64,000 nt of DNA. It comes from Oligoflexia bacterium (lineage in GTDB: Bacteria > Bdellovibrionota > UBA1018). The position numbers and the translations under genes are program-made. Below the pieces are notes generated by a model, which did not search any database, was not told the DNA's origin, and saw nothing but the letters and a program-made list of their open reading frames with translations. The DNA lies in contig JAMPXJ010000003.1 in assembly GCA_023701205.1 (NCBI GenBank), forward strand, positions 62,001 through 126,000, written 5' to 3'. Of this stretch, positions 24,996 through 34,030 are shown in pieces; within the stretch, counting starts at the first letter, position 1; each line of letters starts with the position of its first letter.

Positions 24996-26696
24996 GCCTC
25001 CGCGCGCGCGGCGCCGGCACAGCAGGTAGGCCAGGCCCAGCAGGCCCAGGTCTCCCGCGATGGCGCTCGCGCCGGGCCCGGACGAGCGCGTTCCGCTCCG
25101 GTTTTCCAGGGTACCGCAAGAGAGGCCGCCGGCCAGGGTGAATTCCGAAAGATCCATCGGCTCGAAGGGGATGCTGAGGCCGGTAAGGCAAGGCGGACTG
25201 TAAGTCGTCCCCACCAGGGCGCCCGCGGGCAGGGTGATCTCGGTCTTGAAGCGGAGATAAGGATAGTCGTTCAGCTCGCTGATCCGCTCCTTCGGGACCG
25301 GATGCTCGAAGGTGATTCCGTCGCGCGAGCCTTCATAGGCGATCGCGATGGAGCCGTCGCTCCCGCAGCCGAACGTCTCGCTCGGCGTGCTCAGCGAATA
25401 GTAGCCGCTGGCGAAAGACAGGGCTTTCGAATAGTAGCGGAAGTTCTGCGAGGGCCCATTGATGCCAATGGTCTTTGTCACTGCCGCGACCGCCGGCGAA
25501 ACCGTATAGGCCGGAGCGGTGACGAAAGCCGGGGAGTCGATCCGCAGGATGCCCCGGGATCCGTTCCCGCCGGCGTAGGTTCCGGAGCCAGTGCAATTTC
25601 CCGTTCCTCCGCCCAAGCCGCCGCTGATATCGATAGCCCCTGAGGAAGTCTGAACGAGACCCCCGGACTGCAGCCAGACCGAACCCCCAGCGCCGCCGCC
25701 ACCACCGCCTCCGCAGTCGGTATTGTCGCCGGGACCGTTGTTGCCGCCGGCCCCCCCTTTTACGCTGATGCTTCCAGTCGAGGTGATCGTGATCGATCCG
25801 CGAGCAGCGATCTGGATGGCTCCGCCCCCCGCTCCGCCCGCTCCGCCATTGAAATAGCCAACGCCTCCATCCCAGTAGGCGCCGCCGCCGCCGCCGCCAC
25901 CGCCGCCGCCCGCGCCACTCGCAAAGGCGGTTTCGAAATTCGCGGCGATACCACCGTCGGGTAGGGCGCACCCGCCCTCATTATAGCTAGCGGGCTGAGT
26001 GCCTGCCCCTTGAAAGCCTGATTTCGCGTCATAGGCATCGGCGTTCAGGCCGTTGCAGCCGCCGCCGCCGCCTTCATCCTTCATCATGTCCGCTACGTCA
26101 TAGTCCAGCCCCAGGCCGCCCCCGAGGACATCCCCGGCAATCGGGTTTCCGGCCAGCGCCGGAGTGCCGAGATAATAACTTCCGCGGCCGCCGCTTCCCC
26201 CTCCGACGGCTCCAGGCCCTCCCGCCGCGTTCGTCCCGCCCCCCTGGTCCGAGCCAGGAGCTCCGTCAGCCACGATCGAGCCGGAGATCGTCGCGGAGCC
26301 GAGCACCCGGATGACGAGCGGCCGCGAGCCGGTCACCGTCATCGTGGAACCGTTGGGAATCGAAAACGACGTGAAATGGTATTCGTAGCTTTGTGCGGCC
26401 TTCGCATCCGTGTCGATCGTGATGCTCGAGCCCGCGACCGTGATGCCGGACTGGGAAGCGGTCCCGTCGAACGCCCCGTCCGCTCCAGTTCCGAAGTCGA
26501 GCGAGACGGAATTGGCGTAGGCTGGCGTCCAGATCCGCGCGTTCGTCGCGTCCCAGCTCGCGGTGTTCGCGGGGTTGGAGGCGTCGAAATACGCGCTTGA
26601 GGTGAGGTCGACGGTGATGGTGTCGGCGAAAAGCGGCAGGGGCGCCAGCGCTACTCCCAGACCCGCCACGGGTACGATCGCGCGGAAAAATCGCAT
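24972..26696 (-). CDS. Secreted Gly-rich surface protein with sorting-like C-terminus
   Basis: About 574 residues. The signal peptide (M-R-F-F-R-A-I-V-P..L-F-A-D) is followed by a short globular part. A region of about 250 residues with many Gly-Gly runs (up to nine in a row) is punctuated by beta-strand-like I-T-I-T-S-T-G-S-I-S-V-K-G-G units. The C-terminus has the order expected of a sorting tag: S-S-G-P-G, a hydrophobic segment (L-G-L-L-G-L-A-Y-L-L) and an Arg cluster C-R-R-R-A-R-G. Such tails are cut in PEP-CTERM, GlyGly-CTERM or MYXO-CTERM systems, but the exact class is not clear. ATG 26696 overlaps the FecR gene stop (TGATG), indicating translational coupling. Confidence 0.75.
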   Translation of the reverse strand: MRFFRAIVPVAGLGVALAPLPLFADTITVDLTSSAYFDASNPANTASWDATNARIWTPAYANSVSLDFGTGADGAFDGTASQSGITVAGSSITIDTDAKAAQSYEYHFTSFSIPNGSTMTVTGSRPLVIRVLGSATISGSIVADGAPGSDQGGGTNAAGGPGAVGGGSGGRGSYYLGTPALAGNPIAGDVLGGGLGLDYDVADMMKDEGGGGGCNGLNADAYDAKSGFQGAGTQPASYNEGGCALPDGGIAANFETAFASGAGGGGGGGGGGAYWDGGVGYFNGGAGGAGGGAIQIAARGSITITSTGSISVKGGAGGNNGPGDNTDCGGGGGGGAGGSVWLQSGGLVQTSSGAIDISGGLGGGTGNCTGSGTYAGGNGSRGILRIDSPAFVTAPAYTVSPAVAAVTKTIGINGPSQNFRYYSKALSFASGYYSLSTPSETFGCGSDGSIAIAYEGSRDGITFEHPVPKERISELNDYPYLRFKTEITLPAGALVGTTYSPPCLTGLSIPFEPMDLSEFTLAGGLSCGTLENRSGTRSSGPGASAIAGDLGLLGLAYLLCRRRARGGLLPCKPA

Positions 26697-29437
26697 CAGG
26701 GCTCTCCTTGTCCGAAGTGGAACGTGGGCGCGAGCCAGGTCACCCACGAGCGCGTCGTCGTGCTTTCAGGGGTCGACCAGCGTTGCAAGGTGCCTTCCGC
26801 CTCCAGGCGCAGCCCGAGCCAGTTGCGGCCGCCAAAGCTCCAGATTCTCCATTCCGACCAGAGCGAGGCGTTGGCGCCGACGAAACCGTCGGTGAGCGCT
26901 CCGGTGAGCGGAATCCCGAGCTGCATTCCGATCTCGAAATCCTTGATGCGATGGGTGATCGCGCCGACGGGGCCCGCGGAGAGCGCGCCCTCCGGCAGCA
27001 CGGCCTGTCGGCCCGATTTCTGCCAACGGAAGCAGCGATCGAAAGCGAACCCGTAGGCCAGGGCCCACTCACCGCTTGCGATCTCGGCGAGGCCATCATG
27101 CCGGAGCACGGCCGCACGAAACGACCAGCCGGTCGCCTCGGGCTGTTCCACCGGCCGCGCGCCGGGAATGCCCGAGAACTTCGCGAAGCTCAGCTGTGCG
27201 AAAGCGCTCCAGCGCGAGTGAAATCTGTCCTCCTCCAGCCGGAGAAGCTCGGCGCCGACGCTGATCTTCTGCTGGAGATGCGGATCACGGATGGCGACGG
27301 AGGTGAGCGCGGGATCCGCCCCGCTCTGGGCTTCGCTTCCGATCCCCGTCGAGAGCGCCAGGACGGAGCTGAAGCGGCTGCGGTAAGGGCTGGGTTCCTG
27401 CGCAGGAGCTGGTGAGGGGGCCGACGTGGGTGCAGGTGAAGGAGAAGCTGAAATAATCGGAGCTGCGGCAATCGCGGGCGTGGCACTGGGAGCCGGACTC
27501 GGCGAAGGCGCAGGCACGGCTGGAGCAGGGCGCGCGGAGGGTGTGACTGATCCGATCCCATCGCCCGGTTTGGAGGCCAAGGTATGCAGATCCCCGCCGG
27601 GCGCGGCATCGGTCGGCTCCGGCTCCCCTGCCGACTCGTCGATCGCGGCGTAGTTCTCATTCCTGACGGGTGGTTTGCGCGGGGCCTGGGTCGGGACGGG
27701 CGCCTTCCGGCGGGCCTGGGTTTCCATCGCGACTTCCGGCTTCGCCGGGTTGCGCAGCTGAACGGGTTTGGGATCGGAGAAGCGTCCCACCGAGCCGTTC
27801 TCACTCACCGAGGCTACCCGGAAGAAGATCCGGCCTTTCGTGTTTTCCATCCCGGGCTGGTATTTCCACAGCAGCTCGGGAGCGTCGGTGACGTTCTCGG
27901 TGATGATGTTCCTGAAGGTGCGTTCCCGCCCGATCTGCACCTTGTATTTGCGGATCCCTGGCACCGCGCGCCACTTCAACTTGACGTTCCAGCTCGCGGC
28001 AGCCGTCTCCTCGGCCCAGGCCGAAGACCAGAAAAGCATCTCCAGCCAGCTATGCGTCGGCGCGGGCCCGGGATCGATCTCAGGCTCGAGCAGCTCGGAG
28101 GGCGGGGGCGGCAGGAGTTCGGAAGCCTGCTCGGGTGCCAGGGGCTTTTCAGCGCGGACCACGAACTCGCGAGACGCGCTCCAGGCGACCGGACCCGGAG
28201 CGAGCGCTCGGACGCGCCAGCGGTAAGAACCGGAAGCCAGGGAATCGAGGCGAAGGGTGGCGTCTCCGACCTGAAGCTCGCGGGGCTTCTCCTCGGTCTC
28301 AGGGGTCACGAGCTCGACCGCGTAGCCCGTGGCTCCTTCGATGGCGCTCCAGAGGAGCTCGACGGAGGTGCCCGTGGCGAAGCTCGCCTTTTCCGCGGGA
28401 ATCCGCAACGCCGGCGTGGGCGGCGGCACGAGCCAGAAACTTTCCACCGCGCTCGGCGGCATGCTCCCGTCGTGCGAGCGCACCCGCCAATGCCATCGGT
28501 TTGCCTTGCCGCTTCCCGATGGCAGCGACATGCTTGCTTTGACTTCCTTTAAAGGAGGCTCGGAATAGGGGATCCGCACACGCAAGACGTCTCCCTTGAA
28601 ATGCGGATCGAGACTGGCCTCGAGATCCTGGGGCGCTCCGGCAGCGCCACCCGCTGCGGCCCTCCAGGCGAATTCCACGGAGGTCTTGCCCGGAGCGGCG
28701 GGAACCACCTCGTTTGCGCGGGGGGACTCGAGCGTGAGTGGGATCCGGCGCGTGCGGGGCGCCGTCGTGGCGCCGCCATCGGCGAAGGTAGCTTCCTCGC
28801 CGGGGATCATTTTCAGCTTTTGGCTCGGATTCGTGAGCTCGAGCTCGCCCTGGTGCACCTGGACGCTCACCTGTTCCGGAAGCGCGGTGATCGTCAACTC
28901 GGTTTCGGGCTGCAGTGCCGCGACCGCGGAGCCGACCTGGACCTCGAGCGTCCGAGCGTCCGGAGTCCCATCAGGCAGGCGCCAAGGGCCGCGGGGGGAT
29001 CGCTTGTGCAATCTGCCGCGCAGCAGGCGTACGACGATCTTCTGATAGCCGCGCGAATCGTCCGAAGGATTCTTCTCGAGCTGGATCAGTGAGTTCTCGT
29101 CGAGCACCAGCGCGGTTCCGTCGAGGAACGCGAGCTCCGCTTTCGCCTGGTCCATCGTCAGGACCGAGTCGCGACGATGCAGCGTCTGGCCCGGCTTCGT
29201 CTCGTCCCACACGAGATCGCCGGGCGCCTGCACGCGGACCGTGTTCCGCTTCATCATGAGCTCGGCGATGGGTGGCGCGAACGCGCGTTTGGGCGAGTCC
29301 CGTTCCTCCAGAAACGCGACGTCGTTCATCAGCAGATAGATCTCCGCGGCGAGCGCGGCCAAAAGCAGCGCATTCGCCCATGCGCGAGTTCTTCGTGTTG
29401 CCGTGGGAGGATTCACGGCTATAATGGTATTTTCCAC
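26696..29437 (-). CDS. FecR-domain protein with FN3-like repeats and barrel-like end
   Basis: About 913 residues. After a short basic N-terminus and one membrane segment (about 20-37) comes a FecR domain (about 55-210; L-R-G-R-L-H and V-G-S-A-V-A-A-L match the fold). Two fibronectin type III-like segments follow (W-R-V-R-A-L-A-P-G-P-V-A-W and F-R-V-A-S-V-S-E-N-G-S). Next are a Pro/Ala/Ser linker (about 640-710) and about 200 residues of alternating strands ending in aromatic-rich sequence, like an outer-membrane barrel. No sigma factor gene is nearby, so this is not a classical FecR anti-sigma protein. The start is uncertain: GTG 29437, with GTG 29443 and 29416 also possible. Coupled to the Gly-rich gene. 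Confidence 0.75.
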   Translation of the reverse strand: MENTIIAVNPPTATRRTRAWANALLLAALAAEIYLLMNDVAFLEERDSPKRAFAPPIAELMMKRNTVRVQAPGDLVWDETKPGQTLHRRDSVLTMDQAKAELAFLDGTALVLDENSLIQLEKNPSDDSRGYQKIVVRLLRGRLHKRSPRGPWRLPDGTPDARTLEVQVGSAVAALQPETELTITALPEQVSVQVHQGELELTNPSQKLKMIPGEEATFADGGATTAPRTRRIPLTLESPRANEVVPAAPGKTSVEFAWRAAAGGAAGAPQDLEASLDPHFKGDVLRVRIPYSEPPLKEVKASMSLPSGSGKANRWHWRVRSHDGSMPPSAVESFWLVPPPTPALRIPAEKASFATGTSVELLWSAIEGATGYAVELVTPETEEKPRELQVGDATLRLDSLASGSYRWRVRALAPGPVAWSASREFVVRAEKPLAPEQASELLPPPPSELLEPEIDPGPAPTHSWLEMLFWSSAWAEETAAASWNVKLKWRAVPGIRKYKVQIGRERTFRNIITENVTDAPELLWKYQPGMENTKGRIFFRVASVSENGSVGRFSDPKPVQLRNPAKPEVAMETQARRKAPVPTQAPRKPPVRNENYAAIDESAGEPEPTDAAPGGDLHTLASKPGDGIGSVTPSARPAPAVPAPSPSPAPSATPAIAAAPIISASPSPAPTSAPSPAPAQEPSPYRSRFSSVLALSTGIGSEAQSGADPALTSVAIRDPHLQQKISVGAELLRLEEDRFHSRWSAFAQLSFAKFSGIPGARPVEQPEATGWSFRAAVLRHDGLAEIASGEWALAYGFAFDRCFRWQKSGRQAVLPEGALSAGPVGAITHRIKDFEIGMQLGIPLTGALTDGFVGANASLWSEWRIWSFGGRNWLGLRLEAEGTLQRWSTPESTTTRSWVTWLAPTFHFGQGEP
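29398..29425 (+). promoter_or_regulatory. Promoter of the signalling gene block
   Basis: TTGCCG (29398-29403), a 16-base spacer and a perfect TATAAT (29420-29425) precede the histidine kinase ATG at 29457 by about 30 bases. The box lies within the start region of the divergent FecR gene, so expression of both could be linked. Confidence 0.6.
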
Positions 29438-29456
29438 ACCCACTTCTGAACATTTT

Positions 29457-31532
29457 ATGACCAAAATACGGGAATTTCCAATACGAGCGAAACTTCTCCT
29501 GCTGATGAGCGCGCTGGTGCTGGTCGCGACCGGCACCTATCTGGCGCTTGCCGTGTCCTTGTTCAAGGAGGACAAGGTCTCGCTCGTTTACGAGCTGAAC
29601 GCGAGCAACGTCAAAACGTTGTCGGCGGAGGTCGAATCGGGCTTCCTCAAGATAGCCGATAAGATCAAGTTGCTCACGCAGGGGCACGCGGACGAGGCCT
29701 GGGCCCGCGCCGTCTTCGAGGCCGAGCCCGACCTGATTTCCTACAGCCTCTATCGGCCCGGAAGCGAAGCGGGAACCTGGCGCCGCGTCGCCTCCGTGAG
29801 GAACTCCGAGTATCTGAAGCTTTACGGACTCGCGCCCGAGGAGATCGACCGCGTTAGGGAAAGATTCCCCGTTCCGTTCGCCAAGGTTTTGGCGAAGGGG
29901 TCCTGGGCCGCGAATGCCACGATGCCCGGCGGAGCGCCTATCGTCACGCTCGCGCTGGCCGTCGCGATCCGTGACAAGGACGACGCCGGTGAGTATGTCG
30001 CGGTGACCGATCTGCGGATGGATCGGCTGCTCAAGCTGCTCTCCGAGCCCGGGATCGCCACCTCTTATCTCGTGGATGCCGAGGGGCGCGTCGTGGCCCA
30101 TCCGGATGCCTCGCTGGTGACCTCGGGAGCGACGCTGGCCGACGTTCCGATCGTGAGAGACGCGGTCCAGTCACCCGTCGCTCTCCGCCTTCACAAATTC
30201 GACTGGCTTGGCAAGGCATGGCTGGGCGCGCACTCCTCCGTGGCGATCGGCGGCCTGTCCGTGATTTCCCAGGTCGAGGAGGAGCAGGCGTTCCGCGCCG
30301 CCAGGCTCCTCATCCGCAAGTCGGTCCTGTTCGGCCTGCTTTTCGTGACGGCCGCGCTGCTGGTTTCCGGCTGGATGTCGCGCTCTTTCACCGTTCCCCT
30401 GGAGCAGCTCCTCGCCGCCACGGAGAAGCTCGCGCGCTGGGAGTTCGCGGGAACGCTCCACGTGAAGACGCGCGATGAGATCGCCCGGCTCGCGCGAGCC
30501 TTCAATTCGATGGCCAGCGACCTGAGGGGCCAGCGTGCGCAGCTCGATGCCCATCGCACCGAGCTGGAGCTGAAGGTCAAGGAGCGGACCGCAGCCCTCG
30601 AAGAGCGTCAGAAGCAGCTCTCGGAGGCGCAGGAGTCCCTCATCCGAACCACGCGGCTCGCCTCCCTGGGCGAGCTCGCCGGAGTCGCGGCGCATGAGGT
30701 GCTCAACCCGGTCAACAACATGAATATCCGGCTTGAACGGATCCGCAAGCAGCTGCGCGAAGCGGAGGAATCGGATCTCAAGCTCATGAACGAGATCGTT
30801 TCCGCGTGGCAAAAGGCTTACTCGTCAGGAGGGTGGAAGGGCCTCGAGGGGGAACTCCTGAAGGCGTCCCCCGATAGCGGAAAGCCGCTGGTCGAGGAGG
30901 ATTTCGAGAACCTGATGGGAATTTCCCGGGACCTTTTGAAGCGCCTCGAGGAGAAGTCGGCTGATCTGGAATTCCTGGGCCGCGAGATCGCCCGGGTCAC
31001 CCGGATCATCAACAGCATGCGGTCCCTCTCGCGCGTGGGCGGGGAACGCAAGCCGCTGGATGTTCACCTTTCGCTGAAAGACACCGAGGTGGCCCTGGCG
31101 GACGCTTTTCAGAAGAGGAAGATCGCCCTGGTCCGGGACTACGGTCCCGAGGCGCGCGAGGCGTATCAGGTCATCGCGGATCGCGACGAACTGGTCCAGG
31201 TCTTCTCGAATCTCGTGCGCAACGGGCTGCAGGCGGTTTCAGCCGCCAATCGGCGGGCCGGGGAGATCCGCATAGCCACCCGGCGCGCGAACGCGGAAGC
31301 GGGCGCGCGAGTCGAGGTGCGGATCAGCGACAACGGCACGGGCATCCCGCAGGGCGACCTGGCGCGGATCTTCGAGCCGACCTTCACGACAAAGACAGTA
31401 GAAGAAGGCACAGGCCTGGGATTGAGCATCAGCCGTCGGCTCGTTCGGGCGTTTGGCGGGGATATCGAGGTGGAAAAAACGGCGGAAGGCGAAGGAACGA
31501 CCTTTCTGGTCTGGTTCCCCGCCGTACCATGA
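29457..31532 (+). CDS. Membrane sensor histidine kinase with HAMP domain
   Basis: A 691-residue kinase. Membrane segments lie at about 11-31 and 285-308, enclosing a periplasmic sensor of about 250 residues (Cache-like, with Y-L-V-D-A-E-G-R-V-V-A-H-P). A HAMP domain and a coiled coil follow. The phospho-acceptor is His413 (G-V-A-A-H-E-V-L-N-P-V-N-N-M). The ATPase has N-L-V-R-N-G-L-Q-A-V, D-N-G-T-G-I-P and G-T-G-L-G-L-S-I. Between the H-box helix and the second dimerisation helix there is an insert of about 80 residues, longer than usual. ATG 29457 lacks an SD; a longer frame reaches 29403. First gene of a run of seven signalling genes. Confidence 0.87.
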   Translation: MTKIREFPIRAKLLLLMSALVLVATGTYLALAVSLFKEDKVSLVYELNASNVKTLSAEVESGFLKIADKIKLLTQGHADEAWARAVFEAEPDLISYSLYRPGSEAGTWRRVASVRNSEYLKLYGLAPEEIDRVRERFPVPFAKVLAKGSWAANATMPGGAPIVTLALAVAIRDKDDAGEYVAVTDLRMDRLLKLLSEPGIATSYLVDAEGRVVAHPDASLVTSGATLADVPIVRDAVQSPVALRLHKFDWLGKAWLGAHSSVAIGGLSVISQVEEEQAFRAARLLIRKSVLFGLLFVTAALLVSGWMSRSFTVPLEQLLAATEKLARWEFAGTLHVKTRDEIARLARAFNSMASDLRGQRAQLDAHRTELELKVKERTAALEERQKQLSEAQESLIRTTRLASLGELAGVAAHEVLNPVNNMNIRLERIRKQLREAEESDLKLMNEIVSAWQKAYSSGGWKGLEGELLKASPDSGKPLVEEDFENLMGISRDLLKRLEEKSADLEFLGREIARVTRIINSMRSLSRVGGERKPLDVHLSLKDTEVALADAFQKRKIALVRDYGPEAREAYQVIADRDELVQVFSNLVRNGLQAVSAANRRAGEIRIATRRANAEAGARVEVRISDNGTGIPQGDLARIFEPTFTTKTVEEGTGLGLSISRRLVRAFGGDIEVEKTAEGEGTTFLVWFPAVP

Positions 31533-31550
31533 TACACTTGAGTCGCGAAC

Positions 31551-32756
31551 ATGAAAGAGAACCGCACGATCATCATCGTCGATGACGAGCCCGAGACCGT
31601 GAAAGGATACGTTGATTTCCTCCGCCCTCGCGAAGCCGCGGCGGTCCGAAGGAGCTCGCGCCAGTCCGCGTCCGGCGAGAGGCCCGTTACCGGACCGGGG
31701 CCCTCGCCCGATGAGGCCTATGAGCTCCTGGTCGCGCATTCGGGAGAGGAGGCGGTTCGGATCGCCGAGACGGAGCTGAAGGCCGGGCGTCGCATCGCCG
31801 CGGGCTTTTTCGACGTCAAGCTCGAAGGCGGCATGGACGGCCTTTCCACGATCCAGGCGATCAAGGCCATGGACCCGGAGATTCACTGCGTGGTCGTCAC
31901 GGCTTACCACGACCGGACCGTCGAGGAGATCAATCAGATCTTCGGCGAGGAGTTCAAGGACCAATGGGATTACCTGAACAAGCCGTTCACGCAGGGTGAA
32001 ATCGTCCAGAAGGCGCGGCAGATGATCGCCGCCTGGAACCGCAGGCGCCAGATCGAGGTCATGAACCGTCAGATCCTCCAGGCGGAGCGGATGGCGGCGG
32101 TCGGGCAGGTCGCGCGCGGAATCGGCCACGAGTTCGGGAATATCCTGCTTCGGATCATCGGCAAGACGGATCTCGCCCTGCTCAGCACGGATGTCGCCAA
32201 GATCCACGAGCACCTGCAGGTATCGATGAGGGCGGCCGAGCGCGCCGCCGTGATCGTCCGCAATCTGCAGTCCTTCTCCAAGGCGGAGCCGGTTTTCCAG
32301 ATGGCGGATCTCACGGCCTCCCTCGAGGAGGCGCTTTCGCTGATCGGCCATGAGCTCGCAAAATACTCCGTCAACGTCGAGAAGCGTCTATCGCCGATTC
32401 CTCCCGTGAAGCTGGACAGCGGCGGGCTCGCCCAGGTCTTCCTGAATTTGCTGATCAACGCGACCCACGCCATGCCGCAGGGCGGCCGCATCACGGCGAC
32501 TATCGAGGAGCGGAAGGGCACCGACGGAACGCCCGGCGTCGTGGCCCGCATCGCGGATACGGGCACGGGAATCCCTCCGGAGGTACTGCCCCGGATCTTC
32601 GAGTTCGCGTTTACGACAAAGGGCGACCGTGGAAGCGGGCTCGGACTTTCGGTTTCCAAGCAGATCGTCGATGCGCATGGAGGCGAGCTTTCCGTCGCCA
32701 CCGAGCTGGGGAAGGGGACGGAATTCACCATCTGGATTCCCGTCCGCTCGCTGTGA
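31551..32756 (+). CDS. Receiver domain fused to a soluble histidine kinase
   Basis: A 401-residue cytoplasmic protein with the receiver first (D-D-E at the N-terminus, probable phospho-acceptor Asp88, K of N-K-P-F), then a kinase with His193 (I-G-H-E-F-G-N-I-L) and an ATPase domain ending G-S-G-L-G-L-S-V. The receiver carries an Arg/Ser-rich insertion of about 35 residues after the first helix, unusual for this fold. It begins 18 bases after the membrane kinase. It may receive phosphate from that kinase and pass it to the receivers encoded next. The stop overlaps the next start. Confidence 0.86.
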   Translation: MKENRTIIIVDDEPETVKGYVDFLRPREAAAVRRSSRQSASGERPVTGPGPSPDEAYELLVAHSGEEAVRIAETELKAGRRIAAGFFDVKLEGGMDGLSTIQAIKAMDPEIHCVVVTAYHDRTVEEINQIFGEEFKDQWDYLNKPFTQGEIVQKARQMIAAWNRRRQIEVMNRQILQAERMAAVGQVARGIGHEFGNILLRIIGKTDLALLSTDVAKIHEHLQVSMRAAERAAVIVRNLQSFSKAEPVFQMADLTASLEEALSLIGHELAKYSVNVEKRLSPIPPVKLDSGGLAQVFLNLLINATHAMPQGGRITATIEERKGTDGTPGVVARIADTGTGIPPEVLPRIFEFAFTTKGDRGSGLGLSVSKQIVDAHGGELSVATELGKGTEFTIWIPVRSL

Positions 32757-34027
32757 TGGCCGCCGGCGACGATTTCGGCAAGCAGCACTTCCTGGTCGTC
32801 GATGACGATGCCGACAGCCGTGCCGCGATCGTCGAGTACCTCCAGGCCATGGGCGCCGGCCGGATCACCCAGGCTTCCGACGGCGCCGAGGGCATCCGGC
32901 TGCTCGAGCGCGACGGCACGATCAATTTCATCGTTTCGGACTGGGACATGCCGCTGATGAACGGGATCACCCTGCTGCAGCGGGTGCGCTCGCACCCGAC
33001 GCGCGCGCATATTCCGTTCTTGATCGTGACCAGCCCGATCTCCCATGAATCCGAAAAGGTGATCCTGGCGGCCGAGAGCCTGGTCGACGCCTACCTGATC
33101 AAGCCGTTCCGCGGGGATCTTCTGAAGGACAAGATCGAGAAGGTCCTCTCGGTCGCGGTGCATGGCCCGCAGAAGGAAGCCTTGGTCGTCGATGACGATC
33201 CGGATGCGCGGGAGATGGTGGTCGAGTATCTCCAGCAGATGGGGTTCAGGGAGGTCCGCGCGCTCTCGGAAGGCAAGACGGCGCTTGAATATCTCGCGCG
33301 CAACGCCTCAAAGGTCGGCCTGATCGTCTCCGACTGGGAAATGCCCGAAATGAGCGGCGTCGACCTGCTTCAATCCTGCAAGTCGAACCCGAAGCTCGCT
33401 GAAATCCCTTTCCTCATGATCACGAGCCAGAGCTCGCTCGAACGCATCAAGGTGCTCCAGGCCGCCCGGGCCAACGTGGATCAGTACCTGCTTAAGCCTT
33501 TTCGGGCGGAGGAGCTGCGCGGGCGCGTCACCACGTTGCTCGAGCGCACCCGGGTGCGTGGACAGGTGCGGCAGCTCAGCCTGGACGGCTTGAAGGACCT
33601 GGAGCGCGGCTATCTCAAGCCGGCGCAGGGGAAATTCGAGAGCGCGCTGGCGCTGGATCCCGATTTCGACCTCGCCCTGCGCGGTCTCGGGGATGTGTAC
33701 GTCAAGACCAAGGGCGTCGAGTCGGCGCTTCCTTTTTACAAGAAGGCGCTGGAATCCAATCCCAACAGCGTGGCCGCGTACCTTCGTCTCGCCGCCGCCT
33801 ACGAGCAGATCGGATGGCTGGACAAGGCCATCCAGCTGCTGCAGATCGCGACCCGGCAGCTCAGCTTTCATGCCGACGTGCATTTTTTCCTCGGCCGGCT
33901 CTATAACAAGAAGGGCTATCTGCCGTTCGCGAAATCCGAGTTCGAGAGAACCCTGGAAATACAGCCGGACCATGCGGAGGCCCGGGCAATGCTCGAGATG
34001 ATCGAAGAGAAGACCGCAAAGGAGTGA
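32753..34027 (+). CDS. Double receiver protein with TPR domain
   Basis: Two CheY-like receivers in tandem, each with the acidic pocket and a phospho-acceptor in S-D-W-[DE]-M-P (Asp63 and Asp194), and each with a Lys in L-[IL]-K-P-F. The last 140 residues are tetratricopeptide repeats (A-L-D-P-D-F-D-L-A-L-R-G-L-G and similar). No output enzyme or DNA-binding domain is present, so it probably acts through protein-protein contact. GTG 32753 overlaps the previous stop by 4 bases; ATG 32756 in the same frame is equally possible. Three bases separate it from the next gene. Confidence 0.86.
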   Translation: MMAAGDDFGKQHFLVVDDDADSRAAIVEYLQAMGAGRITQASDGAEGIRLLERDGTINFIVSDWDMPLMNGITLLQRVRSHPTRAHIPFLIVTSPISHESEKVILAAESLVDAYLIKPFRGDLLKDKIEKVLSVAVHGPQKEALVVDDDPDAREMVVEYLQQMGFREVRALSEGKTALEYLARNASKVGLIVSDWEMPEMSGVDLLQSCKSNPKLAEIPFLMITSQSSLERIKVLQAARANVDQYLLKPFRAEELRGRVTTLLERTRVRGQVRQLSLDGLKDLERGYLKPAQGKFESALALDPDFDLALRGLGDVYVKTKGVESALPFYKKALESNPNSVAAYLRLAAAYEQIGWLDKAIQLLQIATRQLSFHADVHFFLGRLYNKKGYLPFAKSEFERTLEIQPDHAEARAMLEMIEEKTAKE

Positions 34028-34030
34028 GTA

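Noticed and set aside
26696..29437. A classical FecR anti-sigma factor
   Set aside because: No ECF sigma factor or TonB-dependent receptor is adjacent, and the protein is three times the usual length with other domains.
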